From CAYSLU01 sp964431965 (GTDB lineage: Bacteria; Verrucomicrobiota; Kiritimatiellia; CAIKKV01; CAYSLU01): a stretch of DNA of 64,000 nucleotides. Position 1 is the stretch's first letter, and each line of letters opens with the position of its first letter. The stretch is taken from assembly GCA_964431965.1 (NCBI GenBank), contig CAYSLU010000017.1, forward strand, positions 5,077 through 69,076. Reading direction: 5' to 3'. The position numbers were made by a program, and so were the translations under genes. The notes beneath the pieces were generated by a model, which searched no databases, was not told the origin of the DNA, and saw nothing but the letters and a program-made list of their open reading frames with translations. This document shows, one piece after another, positions 33,472-42,601 of the stretch.

Positions 33472-34860
33472 CTAGAGCGTGCCGGGGTAGGCGACGCCGA
33501 GCAGGCGCGATACGGCGCGGTGAAACGCGCGGCGCTCGTCGCGGCTGAACGCGCGGGCGGCCCGGATGCGACCCGCCGCGTCCTTCAGGTCGAGTCCGGC
33601 TGGCGCGCCGAGGTGGCGCTTGCGGCGGATCGCGTCCAGCGGCTGGGTGCACTCCAACTCGGCGAGGTGCTCCTTCACGTGGCGGTACGCGTCGCGGAAC
33701 GGCATGCCGGACGCCGCCAGCTCAAGCGCCCGATCCGCGGCAAAGACGGACGGATCGAAGGCGTCGGCGAGCGCCTTCCGGTTGACCTCAATTCCCGCGA
33801 CGAGCTTGGCCAGGATGCGCAGGGATGCACGGGTCGTCCGGATCCCTTCCATGAAGGGCTCCTTTGCCGCCTGGAGGTCGCGGTTGTAGCCGCTGGGCAG
33901 GGCCCGGAGCATGTCCATGACTCCGAACGCGCCGGACGTGACGGCCGAGGTCTTGGCCCGGATAAGCTCCAGCACGTCCGGGTTCTTCTTCTGGGGCATG
34001 ATGCTGCTGCCGGTGCAGTACGCGGCTGGCAGCGAAAAATAGCCGAACTCCGGCATGCTGAAGAGGATCAGGTCCTGAGAGAGGCGCGACAGGGTCACCA
34101 TCGCCTGTGCGCAGGCAAACAGGATCACCGACTCCATCTTGCCGCGCGCGTTGTTCGCGTGCAGGACGTTGCCGATGGGCCGGGAGAAACCGAGCAGGGC
34201 GGAGGTGAGCTCGCGGTCGATGGGCAGGGGCACGCCGTAGCTGGCGGCCGATCCGAGCGGGCTCTGGTCATTGAGCTCGTAGGCGTTCACCAGGAGCACG
34301 ACGTCATCCAGGATGCCTTCGGCAAAGGCGGACGCCCAGAGGCCGACCGAGCTGGGCATGGCAGGCTGCATGTGCGTTCGGCCCACCATTGGAACCATCT
34401 GGTGTCGGCGGGCCATTCGCAGGAGCGCGTCCGCCAGGTCGAGCGCCTCGTCCACGAGGTCCAGCAGCTGAGCCTTTGCGTAGAGCCGGAGATCGACCGC
34501 GACCTGGTCGTTCCGGCTCCGGGCGGTGTGGATCTTGCGGCCGAGCTCGCCAAGCTCGGCGGTGAGCAGCCGCTCGACGGCCATGTGAACGTCCTGGTCG
34601 TCCATCGAGATGCGGAAGCGGCCGCTCCGGATCGACCGGATCACGCCGACCAGCGATCGGATGATGCGCCGGCGCTCGGCGTCGCTGAACAGCCGCTTCG
34701 GCAGGCGCATGCGGGCGAGCATGGTCGCATGGGCCGCGGAGCCGATGCAGTCGGCTTCCGCCAGCTCGAGGTCGAGCTCGGGGTCCTTGCCCACGGTGAA
34801 CCGCAGGACGTCCTCGTCGATATTGCCCACCGTGGTCTTGCGCGTCTTCTGGTCAGCCAT
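33472..34860 (-). CDS. argH: Argininosuccinate lyase
   Basis: Last step of arginine synthesis: splits argininosuccinate into arginine and fumarate. 462 residues, the usual length of the tetrameric fumarase/aspartase superfamily. The signature GSSIMPQKKNPD holds the catalytic serine loop, and HTARSRNDQ, VGRTHMQPA and a GNVLHANNARGK segment are the other conserved regions. It follows the secreted protein of the fmdB operon by ten bases, so it is probably the last gene of that unit. No argG or other arginine genes are in the window. Confidence 0.94.
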   Translation of the reverse strand: MADQKTRKTTVGNIDEDVLRFTVGKDPELDLELAEADCIGSAAHATMLARMRLPKRLFSDAERRRIIRSLVGVIRSIRSGRFRISMDDQDVHMAVERLLTAELGELGRKIHTARSRNDQVAVDLRLYAKAQLLDLVDEALDLADALLRMARRHQMVPMVGRTHMQPAMPSSVGLWASAFAEGILDDVVLLVNAYELNDQSPLGSAASYGVPLPIDRELTSALLGFSRPIGNVLHANNARGKMESVILFACAQAMVTLSRLSQDLILFSMPEFGYFSLPAAYCTGSSIMPQKKNPDVLELIRAKTSAVTSGAFGVMDMLRALPSGYNRDLQAAKEPFMEGIRTTRASLRILAKLVAGIEVNRKALADAFDPSVFAADRALELAASGMPFRDAYRHVKEHLAELECTQPLDAIRRKRHLGAPAGLDLKDAAGRIRAARAFSRDERRAFHRAVSRLLGVAYPGTL

Positions 34861-34870
34861 GTGTCACCCG

Positions 34871-36238
34871 CTACGGTTTGGAGCCCGCCGGCCCGGGCGC
34901 TCTTTCCGCACCCTCGGGCGGATTATTGAAGCGGCGCTCGAACTGGTCAACGTAATCCTTTGCCGCCTTGGGGCTCGGGGGAGCCGGTGCATCGGCGCGT
35001 GGCGCGGGGGCGGGGATGGTGGGACCCATCGCGTGCTCGGCGGCCGTGACGTACTCGGTGCGCGCCTTCACCCGGATGGCGAGCGCCTCGGCGCCGGCAT
35101 CGGCCTGCCGGAGCCATTGCCGCAGGAAGAAGGAGGCGCGGCCGGCCGCGAGCCCGTTGAAGAAGCGTCGGTAGGCATCCGCGGCGGCGACGAATTCCGT
35201 GTCCTTGCCGATCGCGAGGAGCATGATCCGCTGGGACCGCTCCGCGGCCAGGGCGCGAACGGCCGGAATGCGGCGCCGGGCGATGAGCGAATCGAGCGAG
35301 ACGGCGCCGCCGGCCGGGTCGTCCTCGAGCCCCGCCTCAAGCGGCGCGATGACGAGCTCGCGCCGGAGCCGATCCACGAGCGCCGACGAGATGGATCCCA
35401 GCTCGTCGACCGCGCGCTCCTGCTCCCGGAGCAGCCAGGCGCGCCAGTCGGCGTCGAGGCGGCTCGCCGCGCCGGGGCCGACTGTGGCATCGGCGATCCA
35501 GGCTGCCGAGACCGGATCGCCGCGGGCGAGGATGCCGGCCATCCGGCGGAGCAGGGCGGCGGAGTCGGGTTGCGAGAGGATGTAGCCGAGCGCGAGGCCG
35601 CTGATCGCCTTTTCGCGGCATCGGCCCGGCGGGAGCCTGTCCCAGGTCAGGATCCGGGCGAATGCCGGCAGCTGCCCCTCCTCGGCCAGGATGCCCGCCA
35701 CGACCCGTCGGTTCCGGGCGCGCAGGGATGGGTGGAGGTTCTGGGCGAGGCCGACGGAGAAGTAGTCGGGCGGGTCGATGGCCTGGCGGCCGTCGCCGGC
35801 CTCCGGGATCCAGCTGGCCAGCAGCATCGCGCAGAACGACTCGAGCAGGTCCTCGGGGTCCGCCGTCCGCACGTCCGGAACGAAGAGGACTTGCACGAAG
35901 ACGCCGTCGGCGACGTAGGCTTGCCGGGCGATGCCGGCGGGCCCGGCCGGAAGGGAGCCGTCCAGCGCGATGCGGTAGGACCGGCCGCGCACGGGGATGC
36001 CGTCACCGATCGCGCGCTCCAGGCGGGCGGCGGTTCCGGCGGCCCAGTCGGACACGGCCGCGCGGTGTGCCAGGCTGGTTCCGGCAATCGAGATCGCACC
36101 GGGCTCCAGCCCGGGCCCGCCCGCCGGCCGGCCCGTCTGGGCGAAGTTGGTGAAGACCTGCGCCGGCGCGGGGCGTGCGCAGAGGGAGGCCGCGGCCAGA
36201 GCGGCGAGCAGCAGGCTACCTGGTGCCGACGATCTCAA
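34871..36238 (-). CDS. Secreted protein of unknown function
   Basis: A 455-residue protein with a clear signal peptide (MRSSAPGSLLLAALAAASLC, cleavage near ARPAPAQV). The body is Ala/Arg-rich and mostly helical, with AIDPPDYFSVGLAQNLHP and RILTWDRLPPGRCREKA as recognisable landmarks. A short Pro-rich stretch ends the protein. I do not recognise the family. It starts with TTG at 36238 with GGAGGA about six bases before it, inside the end of the upstream zinc-ribbon gene. The position between a zinc-ribbon protein and argH suggests co-expression only; no function can be inferred. Confidence 0.65.
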   Translation of the reverse strand: MRSSAPGSLLLAALAAASLCARPAPAQVFTNFAQTGRPAGGPGLEPGAISIAGTSLAHRAAVSDWAAGTAARLERAIGDGIPVRGRSYRIALDGSLPAGPAGIARQAYVADGVFVQVLFVPDVRTADPEDLLESFCAMLLASWIPEAGDGRQAIDPPDYFSVGLAQNLHPSLRARNRRVVAGILAEEGQLPAFARILTWDRLPPGRCREKAISGLALGYILSQPDSAALLRRMAGILARGDPVSAAWIADATVGPGAASRLDADWRAWLLREQERAVDELGSISSALVDRLRRELVIAPLEAGLEDDPAGGAVSLDSLIARRRIPAVRALAAERSQRIMLLAIGKDTEFVAAADAYRRFFNGLAAGRASFFLRQWLRQADAGAEALAIRVKARTEYVTAAEHAMGPTIPAPAPRADAPAPPSPKAAKDYVDQFERRFNNPPEGAERAPGPAGSKP

Positions 36239-36908
36239 CCTGATCCTCCGCCACCCGGATCTCCGAGATTCGATCGGGCAGCCGGGCCTCGGCGGCCAGC
36301 GCCTCGAGCGTCGGAGCGGCGAGCCTGCGGACTGCGGCTCCGGCCGGGCCGGGGCAGGGGAGGTGGCCGACTGTGACGCCCCGCGGCCGGAGGCGCCCGG
36401 CGTCGGGGGTGGCCGAGATGCGGACGGTGTACGGGAATGGTCCGACGGTGACGGAGCCGATGCGGTACGGTCCGGCTGACAGGACCAGGTGGATCATGAC
36501 CCGTCCCGCGCTCAGGTCGATGCTGGCCGCCGGGAGCTTGAGCCGGCGGCACCGGACCTCCAGCCACTTGTTGATCTCAGGCTCGGAGAAGGATGCTCCC
36601 AAGGTGTTTGCGGACACCAGGCCGCTGCGGAGCGCCGCCAGCGACTGCTCCACGCGCTGCGATCCGCCCTCCGCGGCGGGGGCCCCGATCGGCGGGGTCG
36701 ACCATCCCGCGAGGATGGCCAGCGCGAGCACGAGTACGACGATCGCCGGAATGACGATTCGCGAGGGCCGGATGCGCGACGACTCGCGCTGGCGGTCGTT
36801 AATCTGGTGGACCGCCGTGTTGGAGAAATCGAGGCGGGCGCCGCACTCCACGCAGAACACGCGGCCGAGGTCGTTTTCGTGGCCGCAGGAACTGCAGGTG
36901 ATCTTCAC
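36216..36908 (-). CDS. Zinc-ribbon membrane protein of unknown function
   Basis: A 230-residue protein. The N-terminus is a zinc ribbon (CSSCGHEN...FCVECGARLDF: CxxC at 5 and 8, CxxC at 19 and 22). One membrane segment follows at about 50-68 (IVIPAIVVLVLALAILAGW). The C-terminal domain (about 80-230) is predicted to be outside the cytoplasm and holds LSAGPYRIGSVTVGPFPYTV and PTLEALAAEARLPDRISEIRV. Start GTG at 36908 overlaps the FmdB-like stop as GTGA. The pattern, a cytoplasmic ribbon with an outside lipid-binding-like domain, is common but has no named role. Confidence 0.72.
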   Translation of the reverse strand: MKITCSSCGHENDLGRVFCVECGARLDFSNTAVHQINDRQRESSRIRPSRIVIPAIVVLVLALAILAGWSTPPIGAPAAEGGSQRVEQSLAALRSGLVSANTLGASFSEPEINKWLEVRCRRLKLPAASIDLSAGRVMIHLVLSAGPYRIGSVTVGPFPYTVRISATPDAGRLRPRGVTVGHLPCPGPAGAAVRRLAAPTLEALAAEARLPDRISEIRVAEDQVEIVGTR

Positions 36909-37186
36909 GCCTTATCCGCCTTCTTGGGGGAGGACTCGCTCTTGGCGGGCGAAGCTGGCGCGGCCGCGGGCGATACGTCCGCCTTCTGAGCCTTCTTGTA
37001 GCTGTCGCTCCGGTAGTCGGTCTGGTAGAACCCGCTGCCCTTGAAGATGATGCCGGCGCCGGTGCCCAGCAGCCGCTTGATCCGGCACTTGCACTCCGGG
37101 CATCGCTTGAGGGGCTCGTCCTTAATGCTCTGGAAGACCTCAAATCGGTGGGTGCACTTGGTGCACTCATACTCGTATGTCGGCAT
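36905..37186 (-). CDS. FmdB-family zinc-ribbon protein
   Basis: A 93-residue protein starting MPTYEYECTKCTHRFEVFQS, the FmdB-type zinc ribbon (Cys8, Cys11, Cys29, Cys32), followed by the GTGAGIIFKGSGFYQTDYR segment typical of this family. The C-terminal 30 residues are Lys/Ala/Pro/Ser-rich. The family is thought to be regulatory (first seen upstream of formamidase genes) but has no fixed function. It is the first gene of a four-gene unit and has GGAGG nine bases before its ATG. An excellent promoter lies 49 bases upstream. Confidence 0.85.
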   Translation of the reverse strand: MPTYEYECTKCTHRFEVFQSIKDEPLKRCPECKCRIKRLLGTGAGIIFKGSGFYQTDYRSDSYKKAQKADVSPAAAPASPAKSESSPKKADKA

Positions 37187-37234
37187 CGAGAAGACCTCCG
37201 GAATCCAAAACCTGTCGCACCGAAACCGTTGGAT

Positions 37235-37264
37235 ACTATAGGGCCCGGGCGGTGGGGGTGTCAA
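37235..37264 (-). promoter_or_regulatory. Sigma-70 promoter of the fmdB-like/argH operon
   Basis: Minus strand TTGACA (37264-37259), an 18-base GC-rich spacer and TATAGT (37240-37235). The -35 box is a perfect consensus match. Confidence 0.65.
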
Positions 37265-37569
37265 ACGCGCCGCGGGCGAGCGTGCGTGATGCGCGGGGGC
37301 TTTTGTTTTGGCCTGATCCGGTCAACGGCCGGCACGGAGATCGTCCCTCAGACCCGGAACAGGCGGCCGCTCGCCTTCCGGAGGGTGGGCTCCGTCCCGG
37401 CTGTCCTGGGCAGAGTCAGCAGCGGAAATGACCCTGTATCGGGCCGTCTATAGCCCGGAGCCCGCTGTCTTCCCGAATTCGCTTGGAACCCGGGCGGGCG
37501 TCCTGTAAGAGGGTACGCTTTTCGCGCCACCGGGCGGCCAGCCGGGGCGCGGAACACCGGCGGAATGGC

Positions 37570-39639
37570 GTGTCTGAAAGGAGCGGTGCCGTAAAACCGA
37601 ATAGCAAACTGCTGGATGGGCTCAACGAAGATCAGCTCAAGGCCGTCACGACCATTCACGGCCCCCTGCTGGTCCTCGCCGGAGCCGGGACCGGGAAGAC
37701 GCGGGTGATCACCCACCGCATCGCGCACATGATCGCCAAGGGCGTTCCCGCGAGCTCGATCCTGGCGATGACGTTCACGAACAAGGCGGCCCGCGAGATG
37801 AAGGAGCGTATCGGCCACCTGGTCTCGGGCGCGGCATCCGACGGGCTCACGGTCGGCACCTTCCACTCCTTCTGCGCCAGGACCCTGCGGCAGTTCGCGG
37901 ACCAGGCGGGCCTGCGAAAGAGCTTCGGCATCTGCGACGCGGACGACCAGCTGGTGGCGATCAAGCAGGCCATGCGCCAGCTGCAGGTGTCCGAGCAGCA
38001 GATCCAGCCGAAGGTGTGCCTGGCGCGGGTCTCGCTGCTGAAGAACCGGCTGGTCACCGCGGACAAGCTGATCGGGTCCAGCGACGACTGGGAGGACGTT
38101 ATCGGCCGCGTGTACGAGCGGTATGACCGCGGACTCAAGGCCAGCGGGGTGGTGGACTTCGACGATCTCCTGCTGTACATGGTGAAGCTGCTCCAGGACG
38201 CGGATATGCTGGAGCGGTTCCGGAAGCGCTTCCAGTATGTGCTGATCGACGAGTACCAGGACACCAACGGCCCGCAGTACGAGATCGTGAAGGAGATTGG
38301 CGGGAAGCACCGCAACGTGTGCGTCGTGGGAGACGACGACCAGTCGATCTACGGGTGGCGGGGTGCCGACATATCGAAGATCCTGAACTTCGACAAGGAC
38401 TTCCCCAAGGCCGTGGTCGTGCGCCTTGAAACGAACTACCGGTCCACGGCCGAGATCCTCGCCGGCGCAAACTCGGTAATCCGCAACAACGGGTCGCGGC
38501 ACGAGAAGAGCCTGCGATCGGCGGCCGGCAGCGGCGCTCCCATCCGGACCATGAAGACCGTTGACGAGGAGATGGAAGCCTCGTTTGTGGTGGAGGACCT
38601 GATCCAGCGGGTGCGCGAAACCCAGTCCTCGTTGGGCGAGTTCGCGATCCTGTTCCGCACGCAGGTGCAGCCGCGCCTCTTCGAGATGCAGCTCCGGCAG
38701 CGCGGCGTTCCCTACCTGCTCGTCGGGGGGCTGTCGTTCTTCGACCGCAAGGAAGTGCGCGATGTGCTGGCCTACCTGCGGCTGGTGGCGAACCCGACCG
38801 ATGAGCTCTCGCTGCTGCGCGTGATCAACACGCCGCCGCGCGGGGTCGGAGTCGCCAGCGTGGAGAAGGCCCTGGCCATCGCGGCCGAGCACCGGCTGTC
38901 TCTGGCCGACGTGTTTCTGCGTGGCTCGGAATTCCCGGGGCTTCCTCCGGGATCGGTCGCCTCCGTCAAGCAGCTTCTGGGCACGCTCGACAGCCTGCGC
39001 GGCCTCACGGCCGGCCCGCACCTTGTGGAGCTGGTGAAGCGGCTGCTGGTCGATGTGCGGTATGGGGACGAGATCGTTCGGTGCTATCCCGACCAGGAGA
39101 CGCGCACCAAGCGCTGGGATGCGATCAACGAGGTCATGAACATGGCCGAGATCCACGTCCGGCAGCGGTCGGATGCCACCTTGACGAGCTTTCTCGAGGA
39201 TCTGGTGCTTTCCGCGGAGGAGGACACCGACGACGATGCGGAGACCCGGTCGGACCGCGTGACCCTGATGACGCTACACTCGGCCAAGGGCCTGGAGTTC
39301 GGCGAGGTGTATCTGGTCGGCATGGAGGAGGGGCTGCTCCCCCATGCGCGCTCCATCCAGGACGGCGGCATCGAGGAGGAGCGCCGGCTGGCGTACGTGG
39401 GAATCACTCGGGCTCGCCGGCGCCTCACGCTGACGTACGCCGGCAGCCGCGCGCGCTACGGACAGCGGTCCACGCCTACCCCGTCACGATTCCTCTACGA
39501 GGTTCGCGGCGAGCAGCCGCCGGTTGCGCCCCCCGCGCCGCCTGCACCGCCCGCACCGGAGCCTGATGGCCCGCCGGATCCGCCTCGCCCACGCCGGGCG
39601 TCCGGTCGATCCCGGCCGGCGGGGAAGCGGCGACGGTGA
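37570..39639 (+). CDS. UvrD/PcrA-type superfamily 1 DNA helicase
   Basis: A 3'-5' DNA helicase for repair, replication restart or plasmid replication; 689 residues. Motif I is AGAGTGKT (about 37-44), motif Ia/Ic MTFTNKAAREM, motif II IDEYQDTN, motif III VGDDDQSIYGWRGAD, motif IV near FRTQVQPR, motif V MTLHSAKGLEF and motif VI RRLAYVGITRAR. I chose the GTG at 37570 (MSERSGAVK), as it lies just before the conserved region. The C-terminus ends in a Pro-rich tail (PPAPPAPPAPEP) and basic residues in place of a standard Tudor domain. The region between fmdB and this gene (37187-37569) has no other clear gene; it holds the fmdB-operon promoter and GC-rich palindromes. Confidence 0.9.
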   Translation: MSERSGAVKPNSKLLDGLNEDQLKAVTTIHGPLLVLAGAGTGKTRVITHRIAHMIAKGVPASSILAMTFTNKAAREMKERIGHLVSGAASDGLTVGTFHSFCARTLRQFADQAGLRKSFGICDADDQLVAIKQAMRQLQVSEQQIQPKVCLARVSLLKNRLVTADKLIGSSDDWEDVIGRVYERYDRGLKASGVVDFDDLLLYMVKLLQDADMLERFRKRFQYVLIDEYQDTNGPQYEIVKEIGGKHRNVCVVGDDDQSIYGWRGADISKILNFDKDFPKAVVVRLETNYRSTAEILAGANSVIRNNGSRHEKSLRSAAGSGAPIRTMKTVDEEMEASFVVEDLIQRVRETQSSLGEFAILFRTQVQPRLFEMQLRQRGVPYLLVGGLSFFDRKEVRDVLAYLRLVANPTDELSLLRVINTPPRGVGVASVEKALAIAAEHRLSLADVFLRGSEFPGLPPGSVASVKQLLGTLDSLRGLTAGPHLVELVKRLLVDVRYGDEIVRCYPDQETRTKRWDAINEVMNMAEIHVRQRSDATLTSFLEDLVLSAEEDTDDDAETRSDRVTLMTLHSAKGLEFGEVYLVGMEEGLLPHARSIQDGGIEEERRLAYVGITRARRRLTLTYAGSRARYGQRSTPTPSRFLYEVRGEQPPVAPPAPPAPPAPEPDGPPDPPRPRRASGRSRPAGKRRR

Positions 39640-39771
39640 TTGACGTCCGCCGCCGCTTGCTGCATGAAGTGGAGCGGACGAACGAATGAATCTCCACGAA
39701 CACGCGGCGGCCACTGCCGGGGTGGACCTGAGCCCGGCTCGGGTTGAGATCAGGGGCGGAGCCATTCTGAC

Positions 39772-41220
39772 ATGACGGCCATTGCAGAGATCCGCTTCCG
39801 CGAGGCCGAGCCCGGCGACTTTGGCGCCCGCGACGACGGGCAGCCGTTCGGACTGCCCGCCGACGTGCTGGCGTCGCTCGACGAAATTCTCGGGCCGTAT
39901 GGGCTGACCGGGTCGTATGTCCTGGGATCGCAGGAGCATGAGTTCCGGCAGCAGGGCCTGTGGCCGTGGGCGCTGATTTTCTTCGGCGATGAGCATGCCT
40001 TGTCGGGCCACGTCGCATCGTTGCGCGGCGGGATGTGGAACTCGCCCATCTTCTCCTACTCGGCCTTCCAACGGCACAAGGCGGGCGTTCCCCCGGCCGG
40101 GATTCCGTCGGTTGGGGCCCTCTGCGTGCGCAAGAAGGCGATCCTGAAGCGCCTGGCGGAGCAGTCGCCGCTGTTCCGTCCGGCGTGGGATGCACTGAAG
40201 GACGCGGCGGACGATGCGCGCTGGCTGTGTCTGTCGGATCCGCCGCCGCCCGCATGGGTGGCGGAAGCGGGTCCGGGCGATGCGGCGCTGTTCCGCGAAT
40301 ACAGCAGCCGGTCGCTGCTGATCCAGCTGCGCCCGCCATCGGCGTTTGCGAACGCGGACCTGGCGGCCGCCTACCAGCTGGGCGTGGAGTCGTGTCAGTC
40401 CGGCGCGTGGGAGCGGGGCCTGGCCAATCTCAAGGTCGCATCCGAACTGGACCCGAAGGCGGCCGAGATATGGCATTGCCTCGGGCTCGCGCATGGTGCA
40501 CTCGGCGATCCGGACTCGGCGATTGCAGCGCTGGCGCGGGCTGCCGAGCTGCAGCCATACTGGCTGGCGACGATCCTCTGCCTGAGCTATGCATATCGGA
40601 ACCGGGGGTTCTACTCCCAGTCGGAGGCCGGGTACCTGCGGGCCGTGGAGATCGATCCGTTCGTCGAGGACGGCTGGTATGGCCTGGGGGTTACGTGCGC
40701 CGAGGCGGGACGGAATGCGCAGGCCGTGGCGGCGTATTCGCGCCTGCTGGAACTGGAGCCCCGAAGCGGTCCGGGCTGGACGGAGTACGGGCAGGTGCTG
40801 TTTCGAAGCGGCCGCGTGGCCGAGGCGGCTTCGGCCTTCGAGAAGCGGGTGGAATTCGAGCCCGGGAACGTCATGGGGTGGAACAATCTGGGGTACTGCC
40901 GGGCCCGGCTGGGGCGATGCGAGGAAGCCCGGGAGGCGCTCGAGAAGGCGCTGCAGCTGGACCCGACGGCCAGCTACGCCTGGGACAGCCTCGGGTACGC
41001 GCACCTGATGGCGGCCAGGTACGAGCCGGCAATCGCCGCCTGCCTCAAGGCCATTGAGCTGCGGCCGGAGCATCCCGATGCCTGGCGCCACATGGTGCAC
41101 GCCTATAGCAGGAGCGGGAACGAGCGGAAGCTCGCGTCGGCGCTCGCCTACCTGAAGTCCATGAATCCCGGCGAGGCGGAGAAGACGGAGCGCGAGCTCG
41201 CGGGGGCCACGATCGAGTAG
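39772..41220 (+). CDS. TPR-repeat protein with unknown N-terminal domain
   Basis: A 482-residue protein. The first 180 residues form a domain I do not recognise (RFREAEPGDFGARDDGQ, EFRQQGLWPWALIFFGDEH). From about 200 on there are seven or eight tetratricopeptide units with WxxLGxAxxxxG and Pro at helix ends (ELDPKAAEIWHCLGLAHGALG; ELEPRSGPGWTEYGQVLFRSG; EFEPGNVMGWNNLGYCRARLG). TPRs act as protein-binding scaffolds. No signal peptide is present, so it is probably cytoplasmic. It lies 132 bp after the helicase and 92 bp before a GH28 gene, with no clear functional link. Confidence 0.82.
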   Translation: MTAIAEIRFREAEPGDFGARDDGQPFGLPADVLASLDEILGPYGLTGSYVLGSQEHEFRQQGLWPWALIFFGDEHALSGHVASLRGGMWNSPIFSYSAFQRHKAGVPPAGIPSVGALCVRKKAILKRLAEQSPLFRPAWDALKDAADDARWLCLSDPPPPAWVAEAGPGDAALFREYSSRSLLIQLRPPSAFANADLAAAYQLGVESCQSGAWERGLANLKVASELDPKAAEIWHCLGLAHGALGDPDSAIAALARAAELQPYWLATILCLSYAYRNRGFYSQSEAGYLRAVEIDPFVEDGWYGLGVTCAEAGRNAQAVAAYSRLLELEPRSGPGWTEYGQVLFRSGRVAEAASAFEKRVEFEPGNVMGWNNLGYCRARLGRCEEAREALEKALQLDPTASYAWDSLGYAHLMAARYEPAIAACLKAIELRPEHPDAWRHMVHAYSRSGNERKLASALAYLKSMNPGEAEKTERELAGATIE

Positions 41221-41312
41221 CCGGACCGCATCGCGGGTCCCGTTTGAGGTTGCGCCGGCGCTGGCGAACCGCTACGGTCGCAGCCTTTGTCCCCAACGGG
41301 AGGCCACTCGTC

Positions 41313-42518
41313 ATGCAGCCACTCTTCGACATCCAGGACTTCGGCGCCCGGCCCGACGGCCGGACGGTCTGTACCGCCGCCATCCAGCGCGCCATCGACG
41401 CCTGCCACGCCGCGGGCGGCGGGCGAGTCTTCTGCGGCCCGGGCGCATTCCTGACCGGGTCCATCGACCTGAGGAGCCGCGTGGATCTGCACGTGGCATC
41501 CGGATGCCGGATCATCGCCAGCACGAACGTCGCCGACTACCGCGATTTTGTGGCGCCCGGCTTTCGGCACGAGCGGTCGCCAGAGAAATCGTCGAAGAGC
41601 CTCATCCGGGCCATCGGGGCGGAGGGCTTCGCGATCACGGGCCCCGGAGAGATCAACGGATCGGGCCCCGCCTTCTACGATACGCAGTCCCTCATGTGGG
41701 GCCGCTTCTACCGCAAGCCGGATTCGCCCCGTCCCCGGATGCTGATGGCGTACCGGTGCCGGGGCTTCCGGATCGAGGATGCGGCGTTCAACGACTCGCC
41801 CAGCTGGACGTTCTGGCTCATGCAGTGCGAGGGCGTCCGGATCCGCGGGATCCGGATGCTGAGCGATCAGAAGATGATCAACAACGACGGCATCGATCTC
41901 GACATGTGCCGGGACGTCATCGTGAGCGATTGTCACCTGAAGACCGGCGACGACTGCGTGGTCCTGCGCGCCATGCGCCAGCTGTACGAGACCGAGCAGC
42001 CGTGCGAGCGCATTGTCGTGAGCAACTGCGTGCTGGACAGCTGGTGCCAGGGCGTCCGCGTGGGGTGCCCGGGCGACGGGATCATCCGCAATGCCACGTT
42101 CAGCAACCTCGTCATCACCGGCCCCGGCAACGGAATCGTGTTCAACAACCCGCGGCGTTACCTGCCGGAGGGCGAGCGCGGCTCGGCGGATATCCGGGAC
42201 ATCCTCTTCTCGAACGTCGTCATCGAGTGCGATGGGGCGCCGATCAAGATGGACGTCGAGGACGGGATCGCCCTGCCGCACCTGGGGCGCGTGTCCTTCT
42301 CCCAGTTCCGGATCAAGAGCGGGGCCCCCTGCATTATTCAAGGCAGCCCGGAAACACCGATCCGCGACGTGAGCTTCACGGACGTTCGCATCGAGACCGT
42401 CGGCGACAGCGCCATCCTGTGCCGCCACTGCGAGGGGATCATGCTTACCAACGTCGAGCTGGCAAACCGTTCCGCCCCGCCCGCCCCCGCGCCGACGGCC
42501 CCGCCTCCGGGCGCATGA
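41313..42518 (+). CDS. Glycoside hydrolase family 28-like protein (polygalacturonase type)
   Basis: A 401-residue right-handed beta-helix protein. It starts FDIQDFGARPDGRTVCTAAIQRAI, the standard opening of GH28/pectate-lyase-like helices. Candidate catalytic Asp residues lie in NNDGIDLDMC (Asp192, Asp195) and KTGDDC (Asp213, Asp214). The GHG loop of classical polygalacturonases is not evident (WCQGVRVGC is seen), so the exact specificity is open. There is no signal peptide. GGGAGG lies nine bases before the ATG at 41313. The gene ends near the convergent Gfo/Idh gene, which could act on the released sugars. Confidence 0.85.
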   Translation: MQPLFDIQDFGARPDGRTVCTAAIQRAIDACHAAGGGRVFCGPGAFLTGSIDLRSRVDLHVASGCRIIASTNVADYRDFVAPGFRHERSPEKSSKSLIRAIGAEGFAITGPGEINGSGPAFYDTQSLMWGRFYRKPDSPRPRMLMAYRCRGFRIEDAAFNDSPSWTFWLMQCEGVRIRGIRMLSDQKMINNDGIDLDMCRDVIVSDCHLKTGDDCVVLRAMRQLYETEQPCERIVVSNCVLDSWCQGVRVGCPGDGIIRNATFSNLVITGPGNGIVFNNPRRYLPEGERGSADIRDILFSNVVIECDGAPIKMDVEDGIALPHLGRVSFSQFRIKSGAPCIIQGSPETPIRDVSFTDVRIETVGDSAILCRHCEGIMLTNVELANRSAPPAPAPTAPPPGA

Positions 42519-42601
42519 GAGCCGTGCAGGGTATTCCCTGCGTCCACCTCCGTCTTCACCGGACACGGTGGTGAACGGCAAGTGCCCGGCGGGTTGCACG
42601 C

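Noticed and set aside
33450..34929. Plus-strand frame opposite argH
   Set aside because: argH on the minus strand is complete and conserved; the plus frame has no homology by eye and poor composition.
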